From JAJNBK01 sp035642715 (GTDB lineage: Archaea; Thermoproteota; Nitrososphaeria; Nitrososphaerales; Nitrososphaeraceae): a DNA stretch of 62,206 bases. Location: NCBI GenBank assembly GCA_035642715.1, contig DASQRW010000073.1:1-62206 (forward strand), read 5' to 3'. Below the pieces are notes generated by a model. That model was not told the origin of the DNA. It was given only the letters and a program-made list of their open reading frames with translations, and did no database searches. A program made the position numbers and the translations under genes. This document shows positions 5,236-13,188 of this stretch, in pieces; position 1 is the stretch's first letter; each line of letters opens with the position of its first letter.

Positions 5236-7200
5236 ATGACTATATCAAAAACTACTAATTCTTTAACATGGGTTATTGGAGGAGCTCAGGGAAGTGGAGT
5301 AGACTCTGCAGCTAATATCTTCTCACGAGCCTGTGCACAGGGCGGCTTGCATATCTTTGGAAAGCGAGAATTTTACTCTAATATTAAAGGTGAACACAGT
5401 TATTTTACGGTAAGAATATCAGAAAAGCCAATTCGATCTCATGTTGATAATATCGATATACTGGCATCCTTTGATGCTGAAACAGTATTTAGACATGGAG
5501 ATAAAGTAACAGACGGCGGAGCCATAATTTACGATTCAGAGTTAGTCAATACCGCTATTCACGATGTCCCTACTATTGATGAAACTGCCTCTGAAAGAAT
5601 ATCTAGAATACTGGAAAAAGCTGGTAAGCCGCTGACTATTCAAGGGATGCTGGATTATGCTAAGGATAATGGAGCTCTGCTCTACAAGATGCCATATCTT
5701 AAGGTACTAAAAGAATTTGCAGAAAAGATCAATGATACCTCTCTGAGCAAATTTACAAGAATGGTAAATGTTATGGCTTTATCAGCATCAATGGCAATTT
5801 TAAATTTTGATTCTGAGATACTGGCAAAAGCAATAAGACATGTTTTTCGAGCAAAACCCAAAGTCGCTGAGATCAATATCTCTGTAGCCAATTATGCTTA
5901 TAATTATAGTAAATCAGAATTTGATCCATCTGAAGTTAGGTTCATTATAAGATGTAGGCAGCCTTCTGCAGAGATAATACTGGCGCAGGGAAATCAATCA
6001 TCTGGTTTAGGAAAGATCGTGGCAGGCTGCAAGTTACAAACATATTATCCCATAACTCCAGCAAGCGATGACAGCGAATTTTTAGAATCTAATCAGATAA
6101 TTGAGCAGAGAAATGGTCATAATGGTTCTCTAGTAGTTCTTCAAACTGAAGATGAAATAGCTGCTATTGCGATGGCAATAGGAGGGGCTTTAACTGGGGT
6201 GCGTTCAGCCACTGCAACTTCAGGACCTGGCTTTTCGCTAATGACAGAAGCATTGGGATGGGCCGGGATGAATGAAGTTCCATTGGTTGTCTCATTATAT
6301 CAACGGACCGGCCCCGCTACTGGCCTTCCAACTAGACATGAACAAGGCGATTTGTTATTTGCAGTAAATGCAGGACATGGAGAATTTCCAAAAATTGTTT
6401 TTGCTTCTGGAGATATTGAAGAAAGTTTTTACGACACCATAAAAGCATTCAACTTTGCAGAGAAATATCAAACGCCGGTCATACATATGCTGGACAAAGC
6501 CATAGCAAACAGCATAATGACATGCAAAATATTCGACCCATATAAAGTTACACTAGATAGAGGACAATTATCAGAAAGTGTTGCTCCATCAACAGAGACA
6601 GGTATTGCTGGTCACTATTTGAGATTCAAGTTAAGTGAAAATCCGATTTCTCCCCGCATACCCCTTGGGACTGAAAATGGAATATTCTGGAATACAGGAG
6701 ATGAACACACGGAAGAGGGTCATATTACAGAAGATCCAGAAATGCGTCTTAAAATGATGAATAAACGAATGAGTAAACTAGATGTTGCCTTAAATGAAAT
6801 ATCCAATGAAGACAAAGCAATAACCTATGGCGAAGATGATCCATTAATGGGTTTGACAATAATAAGTTGGGGTTCGACCAAGGGTGCAATTTTAGATGCA
6901 ATGGATCGATTGTCATATGAGGGGAAAAAAATCAAATTCGTTCAGCTAAGATTGATACATCCATTTCCGACCGAAGTAGTAGAAAAAATGCTAGTCAATA
7001 CAAAAGTCTTAGTAGATATTGAGATGAATTATTCATCACAATTGGGATTACTTGTAAAACAGAATCTGAAGCGCGAGATTAACTATAGTATTGTAAAATA
7101 CAATGGCAGGCCAATGTCTTCAAGTGAGATTTATAATGCTATAATGCATATAATAGATGGAAACGCATCAAGGAGAATTGTGTTAGAAAATGGCACTTAA
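5236..7200 (+). CDS. korA: 2-oxoacid:ferredoxin oxidoreductase, fused gamma-alpha subunit
   Basis: Large subunit of the CoA-dependent 2-oxoacid:ferredoxin oxidoreductase (2-oxoglutarate or pyruvate), reversible and needed for carbon metabolism in ammonia-oxidising archaea. Residues 10-200 are the gamma domain (WVIGGAQGSGVDSAANIFSRA). From about 240 the alpha domain follows, with YYPITPASD (about 272-280), TEDEIAAIAMAIGGALTG and ATATSGPGFSLMTEALG, then the C-terminal domain with IISWGSTKGAILDAMD. Length 654 is normal for gamma-alpha fusions. The 3' end overlaps korB by 11 bases. Confidence 0.95.
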   Translation: MTISKTTNSLTWVIGGAQGSGVDSAANIFSRACAQGGLHIFGKREFYSNIKGEHSYFTVRISEKPIRSHVDNIDILASFDAETVFRHGDKVTDGGAIIYDSELVNTAIHDVPTIDETASERISRILEKAGKPLTIQGMLDYAKDNGALLYKMPYLKVLKEFAEKINDTSLSKFTRMVNVMALSASMAILNFDSEILAKAIRHVFRAKPKVAEINISVANYAYNYSKSEFDPSEVRFIIRCRQPSAEIILAQGNQSSGLGKIVAGCKLQTYYPITPASDDSEFLESNQIIEQRNGHNGSLVVLQTEDEIAAIAMAIGGALTGVRSATATSGPGFSLMTEALGWAGMNEVPLVVSLYQRTGPATGLPTRHEQGDLLFAVNAGHGEFPKIVFASGDIEESFYDTIKAFNFAEKYQTPVIHMLDKAIANSIMTCKIFDPYKVTLDRGQLSESVAPSTETGIAGHYLRFKLSENPISPRIPLGTENGIFWNTGDEHTEEGHITEDPEMRLKMMNKRMSKLDVALNEISNEDKAITYGEDDPLMGLTIISWGSTKGAILDAMDRLSYEGKKIKFVQLRLIHPFPTEVVEKMLVNTKVLVDIEMNYSSQLGLLVKQNLKREINYSIVKYNGRPMSSSEIYNAIMHIIDGNASRRIVLENGT

Positions 7201-8158
7201 ATTAGCAGACTACAAAACAGACACACATAACGATTGGTGTCCTGGCTGTGGAGATTTCGGCATATTAAATGCTATTCAAATGGCTTTATTCGATATGCAA
7301 ATTCCTCGTCATCGCACCGCAATATTTTCGGGTATAGGCTGTTCCGGTAAGACACCCCACTTTATCCATACATATGGAATACACACATTACATGGCAGAG
7401 TTTTACCATTCGCGCAAGGCGCAAAGTTGTCTAATCCGGAACTAGAAATATTGGCTGTAGGAGGAGATGGCGATGGTCTTGGAATTGGTGCTGGCCATTT
7501 TATAGGTGCAGGTAGAAGAAATGTAGATATGGTTTATATAATATTCAATAATGGAGTCTACGGTCTAACAAAAGGTCAAGCTGCGCCTACTTTAAAATTA
7601 GGTATGAAAACCAAGTCCCTTACACAACCCAATGTGAATAATTCTGTTAATCCAATATCTCTTGCTTTGGTGGCAGGATTTACTTTCATTGCAAGAGGAT
7701 ATTCATACGATGTCAGACATTTAAAAGAGATCATCAAAAAAGCAATTGAGCACAAAGGTCTTGCTTTTTTGGATGTTTTGCAACCGTGTCCAACTTATAA
7801 CGACATAAATACAAAGGAATGGTACCAAGGATTAGACAATATTAACCCAGAAACGAATAAGCAGATCCCAAGAACATACAAGATAGAGGAGACAGGATAT
7901 GATGGCGTAGTACATGAAGTAGAGGATATTAATGACAAAATGGCACAGGTAATTGAAAAATCGAATGAATGGGGCAACAAAATACCTATAGGTATATTCT
8001 ATCAAAATGAACATATACCAACTTATCAAGAGAGAATACTTGCTAGAGTATCTGACTATACAGAAAACCCACCATGTAAACAAGCTATATCAGATGAGAA
8101 TAACAAGTCAATCTTTAGTATAGACAAGCTTTTAGCAGAGCTAAGAGTTGACAATTGA
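7190..8158 (+). CDS. korB: 2-oxoacid:ferredoxin oxidoreductase beta subunit
   Basis: Thiamine-pyrophosphate-binding subunit. The TPP/Mg motif is GGDGDGLGIGAGH (about 91-103), ending in the conserved FNNGVYGLTKGQ. Cysteines for the [4Fe-4S] cluster are in WCPGCGDFG (residues 17-20), GIGCSGKTPH and VLQPCPTYND. Length 322 is usual. ATG at 7190 lies inside korA (11-base overlap), so the subunits are translated together. Electron acceptor is ferredoxin, which is not encoded nearby. AT-rich sequence after the stop lacks a clear hairpin. Confidence 0.95.
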   Translation: MALKLADYKTDTHNDWCPGCGDFGILNAIQMALFDMQIPRHRTAIFSGIGCSGKTPHFIHTYGIHTLHGRVLPFAQGAKLSNPELEILAVGGDGDGLGIGAGHFIGAGRRNVDMVYIIFNNGVYGLTKGQAAPTLKLGMKTKSLTQPNVNNSVNPISLALVAGFTFIARGYSYDVRHLKEIIKKAIEHKGLAFLDVLQPCPTYNDINTKEWYQGLDNINPETNKQIPRTYKIEETGYDGVVHEVEDINDKMAQVIEKSNEWGNKIPIGIFYQNEHIPTYQERILARVSDYTENPPCKQAISDENNKSIFSIDKLLAELRVDN

Positions 8159-8309
8159 AAAATTAAAAAATATCTGTCAAAACTAAATAATTATTTAAAA
8201 CTAATTTTATTATATTATATTATATTATTTACGATTTGATAATAATTTCTTGATAATTAATAATTTAGAATTTGAAAATAAAAAAAGGAAGGAAGGAAGG
8301 GAGACTATC

Positions 8310-8960
8310 TCAGTCCCATTTACTCCATGCAGCCATCCACCTGTATGTCCACGTATTCAATTTAGCACCTAAAGCTGCTATAGGCACGCTCAGCACCGCT
8401 CCTGCACCGGAACCTAACGCAACAGGACTATTGTAGAATTTTCCTACCTGAGGTTCAATGGGAGTCATATAGGGAGGAAGGGTAGGTCTTGGATATTTGA
8501 ATGCCATTTCCAGAGGATCCCTTATCAACAAAAGATTTATCATATTGAACAACGGCAGCGACAGTCCGACGAGCGTTCCTCCGATAATTATTGCGGCATG
8601 TTTGTTGCGCCGTGTTGCCCAATACGTCAAGTCCAATAACATTGCTGAAGGTATCCAAACTGGCACTGTGATGAAGTCATAGGGGTATCCTAATGCAAAC
8701 CATGCACCCTTCGCAACCCAGGTATATATTGTCATGATGGTAGCATAATATGTGGCCGTTCCGGGGACTCCAGTAAAGAGCATGTAGTATATTGCTCCTA
8801 CAACTAACATTGTAGATTGCGAAACTGAAAATACTACAAATGAAGTCCAAGCCCAATCAGTGTAGAAAATATAGTCGCCTGCATTAATAGTCAGAAGTGT
8901 ACTGTTTACAGCAACTACAACAATGAACAGATAGTGCGTTGTACGTCTAAGCCAGACCAT
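8310..8960 (-). CDS. amoA: Ammonia monooxygenase subunit A
   Basis: Membrane subunit of archaeal ammonia monooxygenase, the copper enzyme that oxidises ammonia to hydroxylamine. The sequence is immediately recognisable: WLRRTTHYLFIVVVAVNSTL at the N-terminus, TDWAWTSFVVFS, the IYTWVAKGAWFALGYPYDFI block, YWATRRNKHAA, and PPYMTPIEPQVGKFYNSPVA near the C-terminus; about six membrane segments. The start is ATG 8960 (216 residues, the normal archaeal length), not the TTG two codons upstream, and a TATA box 24-40 bases upstream agrees. First gene in a leftward direction, with amoX and amoC upstream on the same strand but separately promoted. Confidence 0.98.
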   Translation of the reverse strand: MVWLRRTTHYLFIVVVAVNSTLLTINAGDYIFYTDWAWTSFVVFSVSQSTMLVVGAIYYMLFTGVPGTATYYATIMTIYTWVAKGAWFALGYPYDFITVPVWIPSAMLLDLTYWATRRNKHAAIIIGGTLVGLSLPLFNMINLLLIRDPLEMAFKYPRPTLPPYMTPIEPQVGKFYNSPVALGSGAGAVLSVPIAALGAKLNTWTYRWMAAWSKWD

Positions 8961-8983
8961 TACCAACCTACTCTTTTAGGTAA

Positions 8984-9000
8984 TATATAAAATTTTATAT
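8984..9000 (-). promoter_or_regulatory. amoA TATA box
   Basis: Minus-strand ATATAAAATTTTATATAT region centred about 30 bases before the amoA ATG. It would start transcription almost at the start codon, giving a short or absent leader. Sequence match only. Confidence 0.55.
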
Positions 9001-9152
9001 CGGATCATACCATTCAAATGCGATACCATAGTCTTAATTCTTCTGAAATGAGTTCGGTGATTTTTGAAAGAAGATTCTAAATAATAATAATTATTTAATT
9101 AGAATAACAGTATAATAAAAATAAAATAAAACGAAATAGAAAAGAAGAACTC

Positions 9153-9455
9153 TTAGGCGCGAACTGGTTTTTCCATTGCTAGCTTCCAAATGAACATGAA
9201 TCCTAAAGCTTCAATTACGGTTAAGACAGAGAGTGCATATATACCACTTGGTAACGGATATGCCCAAGGATAAACTGTGACGCCAACATAAACTCCGCCT
9301 GCGGTCGCTATCCAGCAAAGCGCAAATCCTAAGATATATACACCTTTCATGTTTTCAACTCTACGGCCAATCATACGCTCAATATCATCTCTACGCTCGC
9401 CACCACCCGCACCTTCCTTTGGTCCTCCGGGGCCCCATCCTTTTGGTAAAGTCAT
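9153..9455 (-). CDS. amoX: Ammonia monooxygenase subunit X
   Basis: Small membrane protein always linked to amoA in ammonia-oxidising archaea and reported as a structural subunit of the enzyme. 100 residues: a Gly/Pro-rich cytoplasmic N-terminus (WGPGGPKEGAGGGERR), then two membrane helices (about 38-58 and 66-88) joined by VYPWAYPLPSG, and a short basic tail. It lies 192 bases upstream of amoA on the same strand, in the amoA-amoX-amoC order of Nitrososphaerales. ATG at 9455 lies about 30 bases after a TATA-like TTTAAAAG (9480-9489). Confidence 0.9.
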   Translation of the reverse strand: MTLPKGWGPGGPKEGAGGGERRDDIERMIGRRVENMKGVYILGFALCWIATAGGVYVGVTVYPWAYPLPSGIYALSVLTVIEALGFMFIWKLAMEKPVRA

Positions 9456-9781
9456 TTGATAATAACATCAAAACATGCCCTTTTAAATTTTGCTATTGAT
9501 AGCATTTATAGAAAAAGTTTTCATATACAATTGTAAAGATAATGTCATAAACGGGACAAACATAATTGCTACTCATATCTTCACAATAACTATACATAGT
9601 GTGTATCTTTTTTACATAAGATAGATGTTATTTAATGATACATGTAACTCATTGCTAATGTTCAGATTCAGATATATGCTACAAATCTAATGAAATGGTA
9701 AAATTTGTTATTTGATTGTTTGAATAATTAAAGAAAAAAAATTTGGACCAGTCTGAAATCTTAAGTGACCGATTTTATCTC
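9456..9781. other. Intergenic between amoX and amoC
   Basis: 326 bases. Contains the amoX TATA-like box (minus ATTTAAAAGG at about 9480-9489) and otherwise only AT-rich sequence; no further gene found. Confidence 0.5.
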
Positions 9782-10345
9782 TTATGGGATAGATCTACTG
9801 TAAAGCTTGCCTTCTAATGCTAGCTTGTACATTTCGGCCACATACGGATTCTTTGCTGGTGTTTCTGCACCAAGTTCTACCATACGTGCATAAACTCTCA
9901 CAACGTATGCAAGAGCACCCATGAAAGCCACGACGACTCCCATGTTGAACATCCAGTGGTTAGGAACTGCGAATATTTCCTCTACAAACCAGAAATGCCA
10001 CATTTCGTTAATTCCAATAGTGAACATGGTTGCTAAATAACCAATGATGGTTATTTTCAAACCTGTGTTCATAGAGTTGTTTGGACCTCTAAGAATTGGT
10101 ACTCTTCTATCATACATTGCTACGAAGCCCCATCCTAGTGGCAGAGCAACGAAGTGACTATATAACCACCAATGTGCCGGTGTAAATGCACTATCTCTGA
10201 TAGCTGTCTGATGCAGTGATCCATCGACAAAGTTGTCTACCTCGACTGATGCTGCGATTGAACCCAGCATGACAATCATAATATAGATTTTCTTTAGTCG
10301 TTGGATTTCTACTTCTTTTGGTATTAGTGCTGGCATTTGTGCCAT
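9782..10345 (-). CDS. amoC: Ammonia monooxygenase subunit C
   Basis: Membrane subunit that carries the copper site thought to be catalytic. Starting at ATG 10345 the protein has 187 residues, the usual archaeal length. Asp41, His45 and His58 (in DGSLHQTAIRDSAFTPAH) form the D-x3-H-x12-H copper motif; a second H-x12-H lies in NEMWHFWFVEEIF...NHW. About five membrane helices. The longer frame starting at 10396 would lie upstream of the TATA box at 10373-10382, so it is rejected. It diverges from amoB. Extra amoC copies elsewhere in the genome are usual in this lineage and cannot be judged here. Confidence 0.97.
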   Translation of the reverse strand: MAQMPALIPKEVEIQRLKKIYIMIVMLGSIAASVEVDNFVDGSLHQTAIRDSAFTPAHWWLYSHFVALPLGWGFVAMYDRRVPILRGPNNSMNTGLKITIIGYLATMFTIGINEMWHFWFVEEIFAVPNHWMFNMGVVVAFMGALAYVVRVYARMVELGAETPAKNPYVAEMYKLALEGKLYSRSIP

Positions 10346-10372
10346 TGTCGTCAATATCATTTTGACTGATCT

Positions 10373-10382
10373 GCTATATAAA
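10373..10382 (-). promoter_or_regulatory. amoC TATA box
   Basis: Minus-strand TTTATATAGC about 28-37 bases before ATG 10345. It fixes the amoC start, since the alternative ATG at 10396 lies upstream of it. Confidence 0.6.
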
Positions 10383-10604
10383 CTTGTTATTTGCATTTAC
10401 ATCGACTTTCTTATATTAATTATATCCAATTATTTTATTATTATTAAAAAATACAGAAATTAACGATGATTTTAATTATTCTGTTGATATGCTTACGATT
10501 ATCTTCATTGATAATCATAATTGATTATCTTTTATTTTTTACTGTGTGGGTGGTATAGCAAAGCATATATCTTTGTCCTTCCACCTATGCCTAGATATAC
10601 AGAT

Positions 10605-11162
10605 ATGAGTAAAAGCACGACCTTAATCGTCACGGCTCTTGCGTCAGTCATGGTACTATATATAGCATTTGCGTTCATACCGGTCGCAGAGGGTCATGGT
10701 GTGCAGGCACAGCTTCAAAGTAGATTCGTACGTATTCAAGATGAAGCTTTTTCGGCTCAAACGCTTCAAACTGGTGATGAAATAACAGTAACGGGCGAAC
10801 TACAAAGCCTGGTAAATAGACCTCTAAGAGCATGGATCTCATTATTTAGTGAATCGACTAATGCAGGAAATAGATGGGAATTTGTTGCAAGAGATCCACC
10901 AGGAAATGTGTTTGAGATTCCTCCTCAAGGAACTATTCCATATGAATTAAGAGCAAAAGCACTTGAGCCTGGCATATACCATGTACACACACAGCTTAAT
11001 ATAGCCGGTGTTGGCCCAGGCCTTGGTCCTGGACAGACTGTACAAGTAAGTGGACAAGCAATCTTAAAGCCAGTTCCTTGGGGTAATGTATTCTATCAAG
11101 TAGTTCTTATTGGAGCAGGCCTCGGTATAACATTCGCTACAAGACCATGGCAAGTTATTTAG
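10605..11162 (+). CDS. amoB: Ammonia monooxygenase subunit B
   Basis: Copper-binding subunit, mostly outside the membrane. With start ATG 10605 (MSKSTTLIV) it has 185 residues. An N-terminal signal/anchor helix (about 6-28) ends at GHGVQAQ; His31 and the pair His126/His128 (YHVHTQ) correspond to the CuB ligands of PmoB. A cupredoxin-like domain (about 35-155) is followed by a C-terminal helix (VVLIGAGLGITF). In-frame ATGs at 10521 and 10587 lie before or next to a TATA-like CATATAT (10564-10570) and give unusual N-termini. It is transcribed away from amoC; its promoter is in the shared 259-base spacer. Confidence 0.97.
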   Translation: MSKSTTLIVTALASVMVLYIAFAFIPVAEGHGVQAQLQSRFVRIQDEAFSAQTLQTGDEITVTGELQSLVNRPLRAWISLFSESTNAGNRWEFVARDPPGNVFEIPPQGTIPYELRAKALEPGIYHVHTQLNIAGVGPGLGPGQTVQVSGQAILKPVPWGNVFYQVVLIGAGLGITFATRPWQVI

Positions 11163-11587
11163 AAGAATAAATTCTTCCTCATTTTTATTTTTAAAACGAT
11201 TTTAATTCTGTATTTGCAAGTCCCACGGTTATCTACTCTACTGGCATATCTTTAAAACTAACTATCAAGCGCTTTTTATCTCTTTATTGTTTTATAATAA
11301 TGTCACTTATCATTCATATTAGGTTTTAGGCTTCAGTGCATAACTTACTATTCAGTCAAATTCTATCATACATAATAATCGCCTTAATTGCAATAATAGT
11401 TTTTTGTATTGAAGAGCAGAAATAGGAGAATGAACTTCCAGAGAAGATTTAACAACTGATCGCAATATTCATTTGTTGTTCTCTGTAGGAGAGATATATG
11501 TATTATAATTTTCAAGTTATGAATATTTTTGGAAACATTTCCAATTGTAACATTGTCTAGAGGATAAAATTGTAAAGTCGATTTCCA

Positions 11588-11608
11588 TTTCTATGTCATA
11601 CATAGAAA
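11588..11608. repeat. Hairpin, 8-bp perfect stem
   Basis: TTTCTATG (11588-11595) pairs with CATAGAAA (11601-11608) over a 5-base loop. It lies 3' of the amoY candidate, about 50 bases beyond a stronger hairpin. Confidence 0.5.
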
Positions 11609-11650
11609 AGGATAAAAAAGTTAGGATTTATCAGATAAAAGTAGAAGAAA

Positions 11651-11681
11651 GATACAAAGAATTCTAATATTTCTTTGTATC
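11651..11681 (-). terminator. Stem-loop downstream of the amoY candidate
   Basis: GATACAAAGAA (11651-11661) and TTCTTTGTATC (11671-11681) form an 11-bp perfect stem with a 9-base loop; after one mismatch the stem continues with AGAA/TTCT. It lies 23-53 bases after the stop of the leftward gene ending at 11704. It could be a 3'-end processing or stability element; archaea mostly terminate on U-tracts, so a terminator role is inference. Confidence 0.5.
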
Positions 11682-11703
11682 CTTCTAGAAGATCATTTAT
11701 AAT

Positions 11704-11982
11704 TTACCAATGGTGTTTTTCATCCGGAATTAGACCGATTTGTTCACGTTCGAAGTATCTTTCTAGCTCTTGTGTCCATTTCTCCTTTGCAGAACCGCCA
11801 CCAAGCCCCTTTTTCCGTAGCCAGAATGCGATGACACCTAACAGAAACACAGCGAATAACATAGTGCCGAAGATGTAGACCATTACATCATAGAACAGCG
11901 GGTCATACGATGGTCCTATTTGTCCAATCAGACTGTTAAACTTAGTATTTACCATTGCCATAACGCTCATGATAGCGCTCAT
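11704..11982 (-). CDS. Candidate ammonia monooxygenase accessory subunit (AmoY/AmoZ type), 92 aa
   Basis: Single-pass membrane protein. With start ATG 11982 it has 92 residues: a short N-terminus ending GPSYDPLFYD, one helix (about 31-54, ending IAFWLRKKG), then a charged cytoplasmic tail (EKWTQELERYFEREQ). Two further small AMO subunits, AmoY and AmoZ, have been reported for Nitrososphaera viennensis; position beside amoB and small membrane-protein character fit, but I cannot tell Y from Z by sequence. A TATA-like ATATATA at 12008-12014 lies about 29 bases upstream of ATG 11982, which argues against the longer frame starting at 12033. Confidence 0.7.
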   Translation of the reverse strand: MSAIMSVMAMVNTKFNSLIGQIGPSYDPLFYDVMVYIFGTMLFAVFLLGVIAFWLRKKGLGGGSAKEKWTQELERYFEREQIGLIPDEKHHW

Positions 11983-12007
11983 TATCTTAGAGCAGATAAA
12001 ATCTATG

Positions 12008-12014
12008 ATATATA
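12008..12014 (-). promoter_or_regulatory. TATA box of the amoY candidate
   Basis: ATATATA centred about 29 bases upstream of ATG 11982, the same spacing as at amoA, amoX and amoC. Confidence 0.5.
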
Positions 12015-12230
12015 CATTTTGGTTCGATAACAATCTTTTACAGAAGATTTTTTTGGTGCCGTACTATTAATCGTTACATAAAATCCTTATATGATCAATA
12101 CAGCAATGACGTAATAATTATTTAATATAGAAAAACTGTGAGATATCATATTAACTCAAGGCATCGAGCCACGTCCTAGATAAAAGCTAATGAATAAGCC
12201 TACAAAAAAAGTTAGGAAGGGATTCTTTAG

Positions 12231-12247
12231 CACTTCTATTAGAAGTG
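12231..12247. repeat. Hairpin 3' of the amoZ candidate
   Basis: CACTTCT (12231-12237) and AGAAGTG (12241-12247) form a perfect 7-bp stem with a 3-base loop, about 50 bases beyond the stop of the leftward gene ending at 12299. Same relative position as the hairpins after the neighbouring small subunit gene. Confidence 0.5.
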
Positions 12248-12298
12248 GTACTTCAGTGATAGATGATATTTTTCTTTAATAAAAAGTAGTTGGAGGAC

Positions 12299-12628
12299 TT
12301 AGCTTGTTGCTGCTTCTTTTCTTCCTGCTCTGCCTTTGACGAAGAAAGCTGCTGCAACGCCACCAAATATTGCTGTTAGGATAACTATCATAATCACTGT
12401 TTCACTTATGTTACTTCCCAGCATAGGTGTACCAGAACCATAAGCGCCAGCCGACTTGGCATTGGCAATTTTGTCTTTCGCTAGATTTAACTCCTCTTCA
12501 ACGCTACTACCACCCGTAGCAGCTGGGTTGGTATATTGCCCGTATGCAGTCTCAAGCGCAGGAAAAACAAATGCAACACCCATCAGAAGTGCTATTGTGA
12601 CTATAGCCAGTGAAATTGGCTTATTCAT
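12299..12628 (-). CDS. Candidate ammonia monooxygenase accessory subunit (AmoZ/AmoY type), 109 aa
   Basis: Starting at ATG 12628 (MNKPISLAIV) the protein has a clear signal peptide (hydrophobic 6-24, likely cleaved after AYG about residue 30), an extracytoplasmic Gly/Ser- and Glu/Lys-containing segment, one C-terminal helix (about 74-97, VIMIVILTAIFGGVAAAFF) and a basic tail. This is a type-I membrane protein with its N-terminal part outside, where the AmoB cupredoxin domain also is. The TATA-like TTAAATAA (minus strand of 12652-12659) places transcription next to ATG 12628 rather than to the upstream ATG 12646. AmoY/AmoZ assignment rests on locus and architecture. Confidence 0.7.
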   Translation of the reverse strand: MNKPISLAIVTIALLMGVAFVFPALETAYGQYTNPAATGGSSVEEELNLAKDKIANAKSAGAYGSGTPMLGSNISETVIMIVILTAIFGGVAAAFFVKGRAGRKEAATS

Positions 12629-12651
12629 ATCAAGTACATTTTTCATGTCAA

Positions 12652-12659
12652 TTATTTAA
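12652..12659 (-). promoter_or_regulatory. TATA box of the amoZ candidate
   Basis: Minus-strand TTAAATAA centred about 27 bases before ATG 12628. Confidence 0.45.
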
Positions 12660-12729
12660 CCTTTATGTCTTCATCACAATATGAAATTAAGTAACATTTA
12701 GATACGTATTAAAATTTTTCATAGATGAT

Positions 12730-13179
12730 ATGGCACGAATTCATGCTCATACTCATGGTAAATCCCACTCTACTCGTCCAACTTCAAAGGATGTTCCCCC
12801 TTGGCTGACAGAAAGCCAAGAAAAAGTATCCTCATTAATAGTTGGATTGGCTAAGGAAGGCATAACGCCAAGTGAAATAGGATTACGTTTACGTGACGAA
12901 TATGGGATACCTCTCGCTAAGCCTATTTTAGGTAGAACAATAGCAGATGTACTTGTAGATAATGACATCAAAAGAGATATGCCAGAAGATCTAGAGCACT
13001 TAGTCATGAAAGCTTTGGGTCTACAAAAGCATCTTAGAACTCATAATAGTGATCATAGAAACATCCGATCTCTGGAATTAATCGAATCAAAGATTCATAG
13101 ATTATCCAAATACTATAAGAAAATAGGTAAGATTAAGAAAAACTGGAAATATGCCGCAGTTATCGCACAGTTAGAATAA
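12730..13179 (+). CDS. rps15: Small-subunit ribosomal protein S15 (archaeal type)
   Basis: Binds 16S rRNA helices in the central domain. The N-terminal archaeal/eukaryal extension (ARIHAHTHGKSHSTRP) is followed by the PPWLTESQEKVSSLIVGLAKEGITPSEIGLRLRDEYGIP block and the S15 core (HRNIRSLELIESKIHRLSKYYK). 149 residues, as in other archaea. It starts a forward run rps15-recJ-like-pcc1-serS with gaps of about 9 bases or overlaps, a conserved archaeal arrangement. Confidence 0.97.
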   Translation: MARIHAHTHGKSHSTRPTSKDVPPWLTESQEKVSSLIVGLAKEGITPSEIGLRLRDEYGIPLAKPILGRTIADVLVDNDIKRDMPEDLEHLVMKALGLQKHLRTHNSDHRNIRSLELIESKIHRLSKYYKKIGKIKKNWKYAAVIAQLE

Positions 13180-13188
13180 GAAATTAGC

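Larger units (their letters stand above)
11163..11703. other. Intergenic between amoB and the amoY candidate (tail to tail)
   Basis: 541 bases with no gene recognised. Two hairpins lie near its right end (11588-11608 and 11651-11681), on the 3' side of the leftward gene at 11704. Confidence 0.5.

Noticed and set aside
8961..8966. TTG start two codons upstream of amoA
   Set aside because: The ATG at 8960 gives the standard MVWLRR start and 216 residues.
10346..10396. 17-codon N-terminal extension of AmoC
   Set aside because: It lies upstream of or across the TATA box at 10373-10382 and gives a longer protein than any archaeal AmoC I know.
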